Positions 43,053-50,945 of a stretch of DNA of 64,000 nucleotides are shown piece by piece. The DNA comes from Flavitalea plasmicola (lineage in GTDB: Bacteria > Bacteroidota > Bacteroidia > Chitinophagales > Chitinophagaceae). The stretch spans positions 248,001 through 312,000 of the forward strand of contig NZ_JAUOTO010000007.1 of NCBI RefSeq assembly GCF_030546645.1, written 5' to 3'. Below the pieces are notes generated by a model, which was not told the origin of the DNA, did no database searches, and was given only the letters and a program-made list of their open reading frames with translations. The stretch's first letter is position 1. Every line of letters starts with the position of its first letter. Both the position numbers and the translations under genes were made by a program.

Positions 43053-44579
43053 TTATACTATAATATCTTCAATCGTCTCCATCCGCGCGCCTTCGTTCTC
43101 CAGGGCCTTCAGCACGCCGAACACCTGCTCGTTCCATCCTGCCGCAAGGTATACGCCATCTTCCAGGCATTCCAACGGTTTTTTGCCATAGCCCGCCAGG
43201 TCGAAAAGATAAAGCCTTGCCTTGGGCGCCAGTTCGCGGTACTGTCTCCAGAGCCGGCCCAGGTCCGCTTCCGCGGGCTGATTGAAAGAGCGTTGGTTCC
43301 ACAGCTGACAATCGGTGAAGATCATCACCTTGTCCACGATCGCTCCTTTCTTCAGCAGGTCCTGGATCACCAGGTGGGCATTCAGCGCATATCCCGCTTC
43401 GCCTTCTCTTTTATGAAGCCGTTCCAATTCTCCCAACAGCTGCCGGGAGGGAAGGGAAGTCACCTTCCATGTATTACCGATGATGCCGGTAGTCACTTTA
43501 TCACCCCGGCTCTTCAGCAGCATTGCCAGCAAAGGCGCTATATCGTACCGCTGTACCAGGCTGCCTTCCTTCACGGGATGCCGCATGCTGGGGCTGACAT
43601 CCATGGCGATCACGGTGCTTTCGCTTTCATCCAGGCAGGCCAGGTAATGAGCACTATGCAATAGAGCCTGTTCCAGTGCCTCCTGCAGCGTGGCGGCGCC
43701 GCCTTGCGGCATCTCCTGTAATTTCCGGTAAGCCGCTACGAATCGCAGCGGCGACTGCCGGCTGCCCGTGACGGCAGCTTCATTGCCAAGATAGGCCGCC
43801 GCCAGCTTCAGTACCTTACCGCTTACGCCCGCTTTCAGGATATTCGGCAAATGATCGAGCAAGGCCGCATATCCCATCCGGAAAGTAGAGATACCTTCTT
43901 TCCATTTGTCCCGGAGAGCGGATTGCTTTATCTCGCGGCTATCATAATTCTGTTGGCGTAGCGCTTCATATTCGGATAACCAGGCATTGCGGGCAGGCAG
44001 CTTATCCTGCTGTATCCTGCGGAACAAGGCCTGCTGAGCCTTGCCTGCTGCCTTGGGCTGCACCAGCGACAAGGCATATCTCAGCCTGGCCTGCTGCGCT
44101 TTCGTGAGCCGGACGAACCGATAGGTATCCAGCCGGTTGAAATGGATGGCCAGGTGCTTCCGCAACGCCGTCGTCATCCGTAAGCCCTTGCCGCGTTTGT
44201 TCCCGTGGACGTGGGCATAATGATCCAGCCAGCCGGGGATCTCACCCGCATGTTGTATCACACGACCCGTCAGTCTGCCGACGAGCTCTTTATCCTTACA
44301 GATTCCCGACAGCTCCGCCGCCAGGATAAAAGATAGGGTCCGGAGATGCAGCTTCTCCCGGAAATGGACCGCCAGCCGTGCAACATATACTGGATCGTTG
44401 TCACGGATCAGTTTCCTCAGCCCGGCAAGCTGCTCTGCCGGCTGGTCATAGAAGGATTCATACAGGGACATACACAGCAGGGCCTCATACAGCTCCCACT
44501 GTTTGTCCACGGTCCATGTTCTTACAAATGCATAACGTTCATCTGTTTGTCTTGCTCTCAGGCTAAAATTAAATTTCAT
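43053..44579 (-). CDS. TROVE-domain protein, bacterial Ro60 (Rsr) homologue
   Basis: A 508-residue ring-forming RNA-binding protein. The helical-repeat TROVE domain fills roughly residues 1-325. From about 325 a vWA domain follows, with MIDAS-like VIAMDVSPSMRH near residue 327 and MIFTDCQLW and YLFDLAGYG later. In Deinococcus and Salmonella, Ro homologues bind Y RNAs and work with exonucleases or RNA repair enzymes. No rtcB or rtcA is adjacent here; instead an AAA ATPase follows. Hairpin-rich DNA flanks both ends of the gene and may encode the partner RNA. Confidence 0.9.
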   Translation of the reverse strand: MKFNFSLRARQTDERYAFVRTWTVDKQWELYEALLCMSLYESFYDQPAEQLAGLRKLIRDNDPVYVARLAVHFREKLHLRTLSFILAAELSGICKDKELVGRLTGRVIQHAGEIPGWLDHYAHVHGNKRGKGLRMTTALRKHLAIHFNRLDTYRFVRLTKAQQARLRYALSLVQPKAAGKAQQALFRRIQQDKLPARNAWLSEYEALRQQNYDSREIKQSALRDKWKEGISTFRMGYAALLDHLPNILKAGVSGKVLKLAAAYLGNEAAVTGSRQSPLRFVAAYRKLQEMPQGGAATLQEALEQALLHSAHYLACLDESESTVIAMDVSPSMRHPVKEGSLVQRYDIAPLLAMLLKSRGDKVTTGIIGNTWKVTSLPSRQLLGELERLHKREGEAGYALNAHLVIQDLLKKGAIVDKVMIFTDCQLWNQRSFNQPAEADLGRLWRQYRELAPKARLYLFDLAGYGKKPLECLEDGVYLAAGWNEQVFGVLKALENEGARMETIEDIIV

Positions 44580-44612
44580 CTTTTCCTCCCCCGTTTAATT
44601 TATTAACAATAA

Positions 44613-44633
44613 ACCCGGCACATGGCGCCGGGT
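44613..44633 (-). terminator. terminator-like hairpin upstream of the TROVE gene
   Basis: ACCCGGC at 44613-44619 pairs with GCCGGGT at 44627-44633, 7-nt loop. On the minus strand it is followed by TTATTGTTAATAAATT. It lies just before the TROVE start, so it would end a short transcript made between about 44760 and 44605, or attenuate TROVE expression. Confidence 0.55.
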
Positions 44634-44663
44634 CTCAGTATCATCAATGCTGCTGCTTGCAGA

Positions 44664-44750
44664 TCAAATCTGAACATGTCCCGGCCACCTGCCCTTGCAT
44701 AGTATCCCTACAATGGGATCAATACAATTCCATTTTCGTTGCGTAGCCAT
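44664..44750 (-). CDS. possible 28-residue small protein
   Basis: ATG at 44750, stop TGA at 44666-44664. The peptide contains two Cys and several Trp, Lys and Arg (MATQRKWNCID, then GILCKGRWPGHVQI). It lies between two hairpins upstream of the TROVE gene. It may be a real small gene, or chance coding inside a non-coding RNA that partners the TROVE protein. I recognise no family. Confidence 0.25.
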   Translation of the reverse strand: MATQRKWNCIDPIVGILCKGRWPGHVQI

Positions 44751-44766
44751 ATTATTCTTATACAGA

Positions 44767-44791
44767 AAAGCCCCGCTTTAGGCGGGGCTTT
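44767..44791. terminator. bidirectional intrinsic terminator
   Basis: AAAGCCCCGC at 44767-44776 pairs perfectly with GCGGGGCTTT at 44782-44791 around a 5-nt loop. On the minus strand the stem is followed by TTTTCTGT. It lies 21 nt after the stop of the small open frame at 44813 and about 215 nt after the histidine kinase stop. Confidence 0.8.
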
Positions 44792-44812
44792 CGTATGCTG
44801 AACTTTTTTTAG

Positions 44813-44914
44813 TTATTTAAACAGCACCTCATGCCCCGCGGATATAGGATTCTTCACTGATGCAGACCAGCGAATCACCTGTTTGTATGTAATGGTTTGT
44901 CGAAGCATGGGCAT
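44813..44914 (-). CDS. possible 33-residue small protein
   Basis: ATG at 44914, stop TAA at 44815-44813. The peptide is basic (MPMLRQTITYKQVIRW, then SAGHEVLFK). A strong terminator follows directly. Upstream on the minus strand, TTATTTTG at 44940-44933 with TTG at 44963-44961 (20-nt spacer) resembles a promoter with one mismatch, so a compact promoter-gene-terminator unit is possible. No family recognised. Confidence 0.35.
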   Translation of the reverse strand: MPMLRQTITYKQVIRWSASVKNPISAGHEVLFK

Positions 44915-45005
44915 TTTTTTGTTTTAACAGTACAAAATAAAAATCTTTTTCTCTTTTAACCAACTATTTCAAAAAATATTTCAAAAATATATTTATACTC
45001 CCGCA

Positions 45006-47138
45006 TCATGCCGTGCTCTTCAGCAGCATCGAGATCTTCCTGTGCAGTTCCTCCGGTCTGAAAGGCTTGGGCACTACTTCCATAAAACCCTTTTTCATCA
45101 GGTCGGCCCGCATATCCTCGTATACTGCCGCCGTAAATGCAATGGCAGGGATGTCCTGGTCCACTTTCCTGATCTCTGACAAAGCCGTGACGCCATCCAT
45201 TTCGGGCATCTCCAGGTCTATCAGCACCAGCTCATAGACGCCCTTCCTGAACTTCTCCACTGCTTCGCGGCCATTGACGGCCTCATGTACCTCGATGCCC
45301 CATTTGTTCATCAGCTTCCTGGCGACAGACATGTTGACCGCATTATCCTCCGCCATCAACACCCGGATCTTTCCGAACGAAGGCAGCTTCTTGACCTTTT
45401 CGTCATTGATATATTGCTTTGCATTTTCGTTGATCTCCAGCTCGGCGGAAAAATAGAACGTGCTGCCCAGGCCCTCCCGGCTGTCCAGCAGCAGCTCGCC
45501 CGCAAACAAACTGACCAGCTTTTTCGTAATGGCCAGCCCCAATCCCGTCCCGCCATACTTCCGCGTCGTATCCGTATCCGCCTGTGTAAAGCTTTCAAAG
45601 ATCTCCTGCTGCTTGTTGGCGGGGATGCCGATGCCCGTGTCCTTTACCATGAACTGTACGACAGAACGCTTGCTGGACGAAGACACTTTCCGGGCGCCCA
45701 GCGTGATGAATCCCTCCTGCGTGAATTTGATGGCGTTGGAAAGCAGGTTGCTCAACACCTGGATCAGCCTCGTTTCATCGGTAAGGAATTCGGCTTCCAG
45801 CTTATCATCCACATCGATCAAAAATGTCAGCCCCTTTTCCTGCACCTGCATGGAGAACTGCGCTTCCACCTTTTTCAGCAGGCTCCTGATATTCACCGGC
45901 ACATTCTCCAGCTCCACTTTCCCCGATTCTATTTTATTGAAATCAAGGATCTCGTTGATGAGGACCATCATGTGCTCCGAAGACAGCCTCAGTACATCCA
46001 GGTGCGATTTCTGTTCCGGCAAATAGTCTTCCTGCAGCAGCAGGTTGGAAGTGCCGATGATGCCGTTCAGCGGCGTCCGCAGTTCATGGCTCATATTGGA
46101 CAGGAAACGGGTCTTCGCCAGCGAAGCGACCTCGGCTTTCTGCTTGGCCTTCATCAGCTCGAACTTCGTCATTTTGATCTCCGACAGGTCCAGGATGCTG
46201 ATCTTCCAGAAATGATGGGTATCATCGACAAAGGGGACGACATTCACATAGGCGAACACCGTGTTGTCTTTTTGAGAGGTAAAAGATAATTCGCCCTGCC
46301 ATCCCTTCCCGGCCTCGCCGGGATGCTGCTCCATGCCCCTGAATATCTTAATATGCTCTTTCGTGAACAGGCTGTCCATGGGCGCGCCTACAATATCTTT
46401 CTTGTTGCCGATCTCCAGCAACTCGACCGCGCGGCTATTGCAATCCGTAATGATCAATGCTTCCGCATCCAATATGAATACGCCGTCCAGCGAAGTGTTG
46501 TAGATCGTATCGACAAATTGTTTTTCTTTTAATATGGCGGCTTCGTTGTTCCGGTTGATACGCAGGATGGCATAGGAAAAAAAGGCGGTAAGCGCCAGGG
46601 AGATCACCAGGTTACTGTCATGCAGCTTGGTGAACATATTGGCAATATGCACCTGGTAATGATTTTCCGGGGGGCATTGGGTATAGCAGAACCACAGGGA
46701 AAGAAGGGTGACACTATAGGCAAAGGTCAGCTCCAGCAGATTCCGCTTAAAGCTGACGATAAAGGTGATGACTAAAAAATAGGGCCAGTAATAGAAGTAT
46801 TCCGCTGCGTTAAGGCCTTCCATATAGTTCATCACCGCCAGGTAAACGTTCAGGTTCAGGACAGACAGCAGCCGGGCGAACAAATAATGCCTTCTCAGGT
46901 TCAGCTGATAGGCCATGATAAAGATATAGGCGGCACTGAGGTTGATCAGGGCGCTGATATACAAGCCGTAAGAGAAATAGGAAATGACACAGACAAAGTT
47001 GGCGACCAGGATGAGCAGGATGAACTGATTAAAACGAATCGTCTGCTTTCGGTTGGAAATAGAGGGTTCTCCTCCAAGGCCGGAATAGACGACATCCTCA
47101 TAGAAGGATTTACAGGTCAGAAGTAAGTAGTTGCTCAA
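45006..47138 (-). CDS. membrane-bound hybrid histidine kinase with receiver domain
   Basis: A 710-residue sensor. About six hydrophobic helices in residues 30-200 form an integral membrane input region; a PAS domain follows (IYNTSLDGVFILDAEALIITDCNS). HisKA has the phosphorylated His in NMSHELRTPLNGI near residue 353; the ATPase has DTGIGIPANKQQEIFESF and GGTGLGLAITKKLV. The C-terminal receiver has the DD pair (MAEDNAVNM) and phospho-acceptor Asp in VLIDLEMPEMDG. It lacks an HPt domain; a free HPt protein is encoded divergently next door and probably completes the relay. No DNA-binding output regulator is adjacent. Confidence 0.95.
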   Translation of the reverse strand: MSNYLLLTCKSFYEDVVYSGLGGEPSISNRKQTIRFNQFILLILVANFVCVISYFSYGLYISALINLSAAYIFIMAYQLNLRRHYLFARLLSVLNLNVYLAVMNYMEGLNAAEYFYYWPYFLVITFIVSFKRNLLELTFAYSVTLLSLWFCYTQCPPENHYQVHIANMFTKLHDSNLVISLALTAFFSYAILRINRNNEAAILKEKQFVDTIYNTSLDGVFILDAEALIITDCNSRAVELLEIGNKKDIVGAPMDSLFTKEHIKIFRGMEQHPGEAGKGWQGELSFTSQKDNTVFAYVNVVPFVDDTHHFWKISILDLSEIKMTKFELMKAKQKAEVASLAKTRFLSNMSHELRTPLNGIIGTSNLLLQEDYLPEQKSHLDVLRLSSEHMMVLINEILDFNKIESGKVELENVPVNIRSLLKKVEAQFSMQVQEKGLTFLIDVDDKLEAEFLTDETRLIQVLSNLLSNAIKFTQEGFITLGARKVSSSSKRSVVQFMVKDTGIGIPANKQQEIFESFTQADTDTTRKYGGTGLGLAITKKLVSLFAGELLLDSREGLGSTFYFSAELEINENAKQYINDEKVKKLPSFGKIRVLMAEDNAVNMSVARKLMNKWGIEVHEAVNGREAVEKFRKGVYELVLIDLEMPEMDGVTALSEIRKVDQDIPAIAFTAAVYEDMRADLMKKGFMEVVPKPFRPEELHRKISMLLKSTA

Positions 47139-47224
47139 AACAGGAATTAAGGATTTCTATTTAGACAACGGTTTAAGTAATAATAATATTACATTAGGCG
47201 TTAGGATATTAACCTTAGTCAACT

Positions 47225-47626
47225 ATGAGCGATACCCCCAACGAACAGGAGTTTGCGTTTGACGCACATTTCAACAGTCAATATATCAACGAGTTGTATG
47301 ACAGCGATTATGCCCTTATCGAGGAGACTTTCGCTGATGTGTTGCATGAATATGGCCCTTTGTTGCAAGAAGTGATGGTATGCTACCGCTCCGGCGATAT
47401 CCCCGCCCTCAGGAGTGCCGTGCACAAGATAAAACCCCTGCTGGGCTATGTAGGCCTCACCACCCTGCAGGCGGGATGTCAGCAATTCGAGAACAATTGC
47501 CAGCAGGACGGCTTTCCTTCCCTGCACGAAGACTTCACCGCCCTTTCAGCCGGTCTTACTACGGCAAAAAGCCAGATCGAAGCAGAAAAGGCCCGATTGA
47601 CGAACTTCGTCCTCCGATCGATGTAG
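47225..47626 (+). CDS. HPt-domain phosphotransfer protein
   Basis: A 133-residue all-helical protein with the phosphotransfer His67 in AVHKIKPLLGYVG. Length fits a stand-alone Hpt (YpdI/ShpA type) that passes phosphate between receiver domains. It is transcribed divergently from the hybrid kinase with 86 nt between the start codons, so the two probably share a regulatory region and form a phosphorelay. The final regulator is not seen in this window. It converges with the aminotransferase, leaving 3 nt between stops. Confidence 0.85.
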   Translation: MSDTPNEQEFAFDAHFNSQYINELYDSDYALIEETFADVLHEYGPLLQEVMVCYRSGDIPALRSAVHKIKPLLGYVGLTTLQAGCQQFENNCQQDGFPSLHEDFTALSAGLTTAKSQIEAEKARLTNFVLRSM

Positions 47627-47629
47627 TGA

Positions 47630-48751
47630 TCATGGCCTTGTCGACGCCTTTATGCTTTCAGTTATACTTTTCAATCCCGCTTCCAATTGTCCCGCATCCG
47701 GCCAGCCGAATCCTATGCGCATGTAATGCCGGGGCATTTCAAACCAGTGGCCGGGCCCCGTGTAGGTTCCGTATCGCTCTAACAGGAGCCGATAGAACCC
47801 GTCGATATCTATGCGCTCCGGCCGCCGCATACGAGGGAAACAGACACAGCCACCCTGCGGCGCTATCCATTCCAGGTCCTCCTGCTGTTCCATCCAGCTC
47901 TTTACGATGGCATACTTCGTACGTATGTCCTGTGTGATCCTTTGATAATGCGCTGCTTTATGCCGTACATAGCGAAAAGCCACTTCTTCATCCAGCGGCG
48001 AGCCGCAGATATGGATCTGTTCTTTGGCGGCCAGGAAGGTCTCCATCAGCCGCTGGTCACGGCAGGTGACCCATCCCATGCGCAGGCCGGGCAGACCATA
48101 GGTCTTGGACAGCGAGGAAATGCTGATCACATGGTCGCCATATTCCGGGGCCAACGGCAGCGGCTCGCCGAAAGTCATATCCCGGTAAGTTTCATCCACC
48201 AGCAAATAGACCCCGTGGGCTTTTGCAACGGCCCCCAGCGCCTGCATGTCCGCAGGACCCAAACAAACGCCGGTAGGGTTGTGCGGATAGGTGACGGAGA
48301 TATATTTCGTCCTGGCTGTCATGGCCTTTTCCACGGCCTGCAGGTCCAGCGCGAACCCCTCTTCAAAACGAAGATCGATATACCGCAGATGGGCGCCGAT
48401 GGCCCTGGGCGTCTCCAGGTTGGTGGCGTAATTAGGCCGGACGACGACCAGCTCATCGCCAGGCTCCAGCAACGAGGTAGCAATGATGAACAGGCCCCCT
48501 GCAGCGCCGATGGTAAGCAACGCATCCTCTCTTTTGAGAACGGGACTACCTTGTATCAGCAGGTCCCGCAATCCTTCATGTCCGGCATGCGACCCATAGC
48601 ACAATACCAGGTCTTTCAGGGCATCGCCCATATCACCAATGTCACGGAAAACCGTATCCGTATAGGAGCTTTCCGAAAGGTTATGGCGGATGCTGTCATA
48701 TCCCATCTGCTCCGGGGATTCGATCTCGATGGGCATTCTTTTATAGCGCAT
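47630..48751 (-). CDS. PLP-dependent aminotransferase, class I/II
   Basis: About 373 residues of fold-type I aminotransferase. VVRPNYATNLETPRAIGAHLRYIDL is the cofactor-loop region, SVTYPHNPTGVCLGP binds pyridoxal phosphate, VDETYRDMTF holds the Asp ring contact, and SLSKTYGLPGLRMGW contains the Schiff-base Lys. Related to aspartate aminotransferases and capreomycidine synthase-like enzymes; substrate unknown. The ATG at 48751 is preferred over 48808, because the longer frame would leave only 2 nt between two divergent start codons and adds no conserved sequence. Confidence 0.85.
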   Translation of the reverse strand: MRYKRMPIEIESPEQMGYDSIRHNLSESSYTDTVFRDIGDMGDALKDLVLCYGSHAGHEGLRDLLIQGSPVLKREDALLTIGAAGGLFIIATSLLEPGDELVVVRPNYATNLETPRAIGAHLRYIDLRFEEGFALDLQAVEKAMTARTKYISVTYPHNPTGVCLGPADMQALGAVAKAHGVYLLVDETYRDMTFGEPLPLAPEYGDHVISISSLSKTYGLPGLRMGWVTCRDQRLMETFLAAKEQIHICGSPLDEEVAFRYVRHKAAHYQRITQDIRTKYAIVKSWMEQQEDLEWIAPQGGCVCFPRMRRPERIDIDGFYRLLLERYGTYTGPGHWFEMPRHYMRIGFGWPDAGQLEAGLKSITESIKASTRP

Positions 48752-48810
48752 GCAGACATATTTAGCGTTCAGCAAGTTACTACAAATGCTTTTCTTTAGT
48801 ATTTTCAACT

Positions 48811-50484
48811 ATGAACAGGAAAAATTTCATCCGGCTGTCCGGAACCGCCGTAGGCGCCCTTGTATTCTCACGTTGGCCGGGCTTTGCCGCTGCGGCCGCG
48901 GAAGAGATAACACGGCCCTTAAAGATCTTTGCCATACTTGACGATGGAGCGCATGTGCTGCATCGGGACAGCAATAGCTCCTGGACCTATAAGGACATCA
49001 CGGTAAAATGTCTGTCCTCGGCCGCCGGCATGACCGTAGAGGTGTACGCTCCCACACAACCCCTGCAGTTTATCCGGCTGGAATGGGCTTACCCGCGGCA
49101 AAGCACCACCGGCATCCTGGGTGATCACTGGGAAAGGACCTACGGTGACCTGGACTTCCATCCGCTGGACAGGAACAGGAAAATGCCCTGGTATTTCATT
49201 GCCTATGATGGGAAGTCCACCACCTGCATGGGTGTCAAGACAGGTTGCCCGTCCATTGCTTACTGGCAGGCGGAACCCGATAAGCTCTCGCTGACGCTGG
49301 ATACCCGCAATGGCGGCATGGGAGTGCAGCTGGGTCACCGCACGCTGCATGCCGCGGAGATCATCGTCACCCGTAACCATGGCGACGAAAACGAATATGC
49401 CACAGGCAGGCGATTCTGCCATCTCTTATGTGAAAAGCCAAGGCTCAGCCGTCAGCCCGTATATGGCATCAATGACTGGTACTATGCCTATGGGAATAAC
49501 AATCCCGCCCTCATCCTGGAGTTGACGAAGATCATGACCGACCTGGCTCCTGATACCGACAACCGCCCATTTAGCGTGATAGATGCGGGATGGGCTTACT
49601 ATTCACCCTGGCATCCCAATGATGGCGGGTGGATGGATGATTTCTCCCGTCCCAACGATAAATTTAAGGACGGCATGGACAAGCTGGCCGCGGATATCCA
49701 AAAGCTGGGCATGCGGGCAGGCATCTGGACGAGGCCATTGTGCGCCGCGCATGACGATCCAAAGTCGCTGTTACTGCCAGCCATTCCCGGAAGGGACGAT
49801 CCTAAGTCTCCCGTGCTGGATCCTACTATTTCCGAAAATGTAGAGCGGGTCAAGCGTAATGTGCGCTTATATAAACAATGGGGTTATGAGATGGTGAAGC
49901 ACGATTTCACTACCTATGACATGCTGGGCAAATGGGGGTTCCAGATGAAGGACGATATTACTTCCCCCGGATGGCATTTCCACGATAGGACCCGCACCAC
50001 AGCGGAGATTGCATTGGACCTGTACCGTGCCATCCGCGAGGCTGCAGGTGACAGCGTCTACATCATAGGCTGCAATACTTTTAGTCATCTGGGCGCCGGT
50101 GTCTTCGAGCTGAGCAGGATCGGGGATGACACAAGCGGAAAAGAGTGGGACAGGACACGTAAAATGGGTGTCAACACATTGGGTTTCAGAATGATCCAGC
50201 ATGACAATTTCTATGCGGCTGACGGTGATTGCGTAGGGCTCACCAGGGACATCGCCTGGGAGAGGAACAAACAATGGATGGAGCTGGTAGCCGGCAGCGG
50301 CACTCCTTTGTTCATTTCGGCACAGCCTGACATCCTGGGCAGTGAACAAAAGCAGTCGATCCGTGCGTCTTTCGCCAGGGCGGCAAAAAAACAGCAGCCC
50401 GGCGAGCCGCTTGACTGGCTGACCACCTTACAACCCCGAAAATGGAAACTTGACGGCGAGGTGAGGACCTTTGACTGGGGTTAA
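48811..50484 (+). CDS. secreted GH27/GH36-like alpha-galactosidase
   Basis: A 557-residue secreted glycosidase. The N-terminus (NRKNFIRLSGTAVGALVFS) is a Tat-like signal with an Arg-Lys pair in place of Arg-Arg. The catalytic (beta/alpha)8 barrel has FSVIDAGWAYYSPWHPNDGGW, then YEMVKHDFTTYD with the likely nucleophile Asp in KxD, and SRIGDDTSGKEW with the likely acid/base Asp. Predicted to remove alpha-linked galactose or a related sugar from plant or microbial glycans. The last 57 nt overlap the end of a convergent gene. Confidence 0.83.
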   Translation: MNRKNFIRLSGTAVGALVFSRWPGFAAAAAEEITRPLKIFAILDDGAHVLHRDSNSSWTYKDITVKCLSSAAGMTVEVYAPTQPLQFIRLEWAYPRQSTTGILGDHWERTYGDLDFHPLDRNRKMPWYFIAYDGKSTTCMGVKTGCPSIAYWQAEPDKLSLTLDTRNGGMGVQLGHRTLHAAEIIVTRNHGDENEYATGRRFCHLLCEKPRLSRQPVYGINDWYYAYGNNNPALILELTKIMTDLAPDTDNRPFSVIDAGWAYYSPWHPNDGGWMDDFSRPNDKFKDGMDKLAADIQKLGMRAGIWTRPLCAAHDDPKSLLLPAIPGRDDPKSPVLDPTISENVERVKRNVRLYKQWGYEMVKHDFTTYDMLGKWGFQMKDDITSPGWHFHDRTRTTAEIALDLYRAIREAAGDSVYIIGCNTFSHLGAGVFELSRIGDDTSGKEWDRTRKMGVNTLGFRMIQHDNFYAADGDCVGLTRDIAWERNKQWMELVAGSGTPLFISAQPDILGSEQKQSIRASFARAAKKQQPGEPLDWLTTLQPRKWKLDGEVRTFDWG

Positions 50485-50841
50485 ACTGTACGTGAAGATC
50501 CGCTCGTCCGGTATTCCCCTTTTAGTAAGCGCCTGGTGGAAATGATAAACTAAATTTCTTCTCCCTACGAGGTGGAAGACGCCGTCTTTCCAAAGGTTCC
50601 ACAACTCAGGCTCCAGGATATGAAGAAAATGAATAGCCTGTTCGCCGTTTTCGCCTTTGCGTGGGACCACGTCGACCAGCAGCCCCAGCTGTTCCGGCAG
50701 ATGGAGATAGCGCTCGTCCAGTTCCAGCACACCGATGTAATTCTTAAAGGGATAGCAGATCTCTCTCCGGGCTTCGTCAAAGAACAGGATGCCTGTCTCA
50801 TCTCCGAAAAAAAAGTGATACTTGCCTTCTGTAAAAAACAT
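50428..50841 (-). CDS. reductase-like half-domain protein (SIP/FNR NAD-binding part)
   Basis: A 137-residue protein. YHFFFGDETGILFF near residue 8 and VFHLVGRRNLVYHFHQALTKRGIPDERIFTY near residue 105 resemble the NAD-binding half of siderophore-interacting FAD reductases, and the expected N-terminal flavin barrel is missing. It could be a real single-domain protein or a truncated one. It converges on the alpha-galactosidase with 57 nt of overlapping coding sequence and is divergent from the AraC regulator, whose relatives often control such reductases. Assignment is tentative. Confidence 0.55.
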   Translation of the reverse strand: MFFTEGKYHFFFGDETGILFFDEARREICYPFKNYIGVLELDERYLHLPEQLGLLVDVVPRKGENGEQAIHFLHILEPELWNLWKDGVFHLVGRRNLVYHFHQALTKRGIPDERIFTYSLTPVKGPHLAVKFPFSGL

Positions 50842-50854
50842 GATCGTAACTTTG
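50822..50854 (+). promoter_or_regulatory. candidate promoter of the AraC gene
   Basis: TAACTTTG at 50847-50854 fits TAnnTTTG, with TTG at 50822-50824 (22-nt spacer, slightly long). A start near 50860 would leave an 85-nt leader before the AraC ATG. The boxes overlap the 5' end of the divergent reductase-like gene. Confidence 0.35.
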
Positions 50855-50945
50855 GCGATAGATTATCTTAGCGTACGAAAGTACTGCGTATATACCCCTC
50901 AGTGTTTATACTTTCCGGATCATTTTTTATATTAAAAGGATTTTT

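Noticed and set aside
45285-46289. Long plus-strand open frame of about 334 codons
   Set aside because: Antisense to the histidine kinase core; residue pattern is low in hydrophobic structure and rich in His, Gln and Arg, as expected for a shadow frame.
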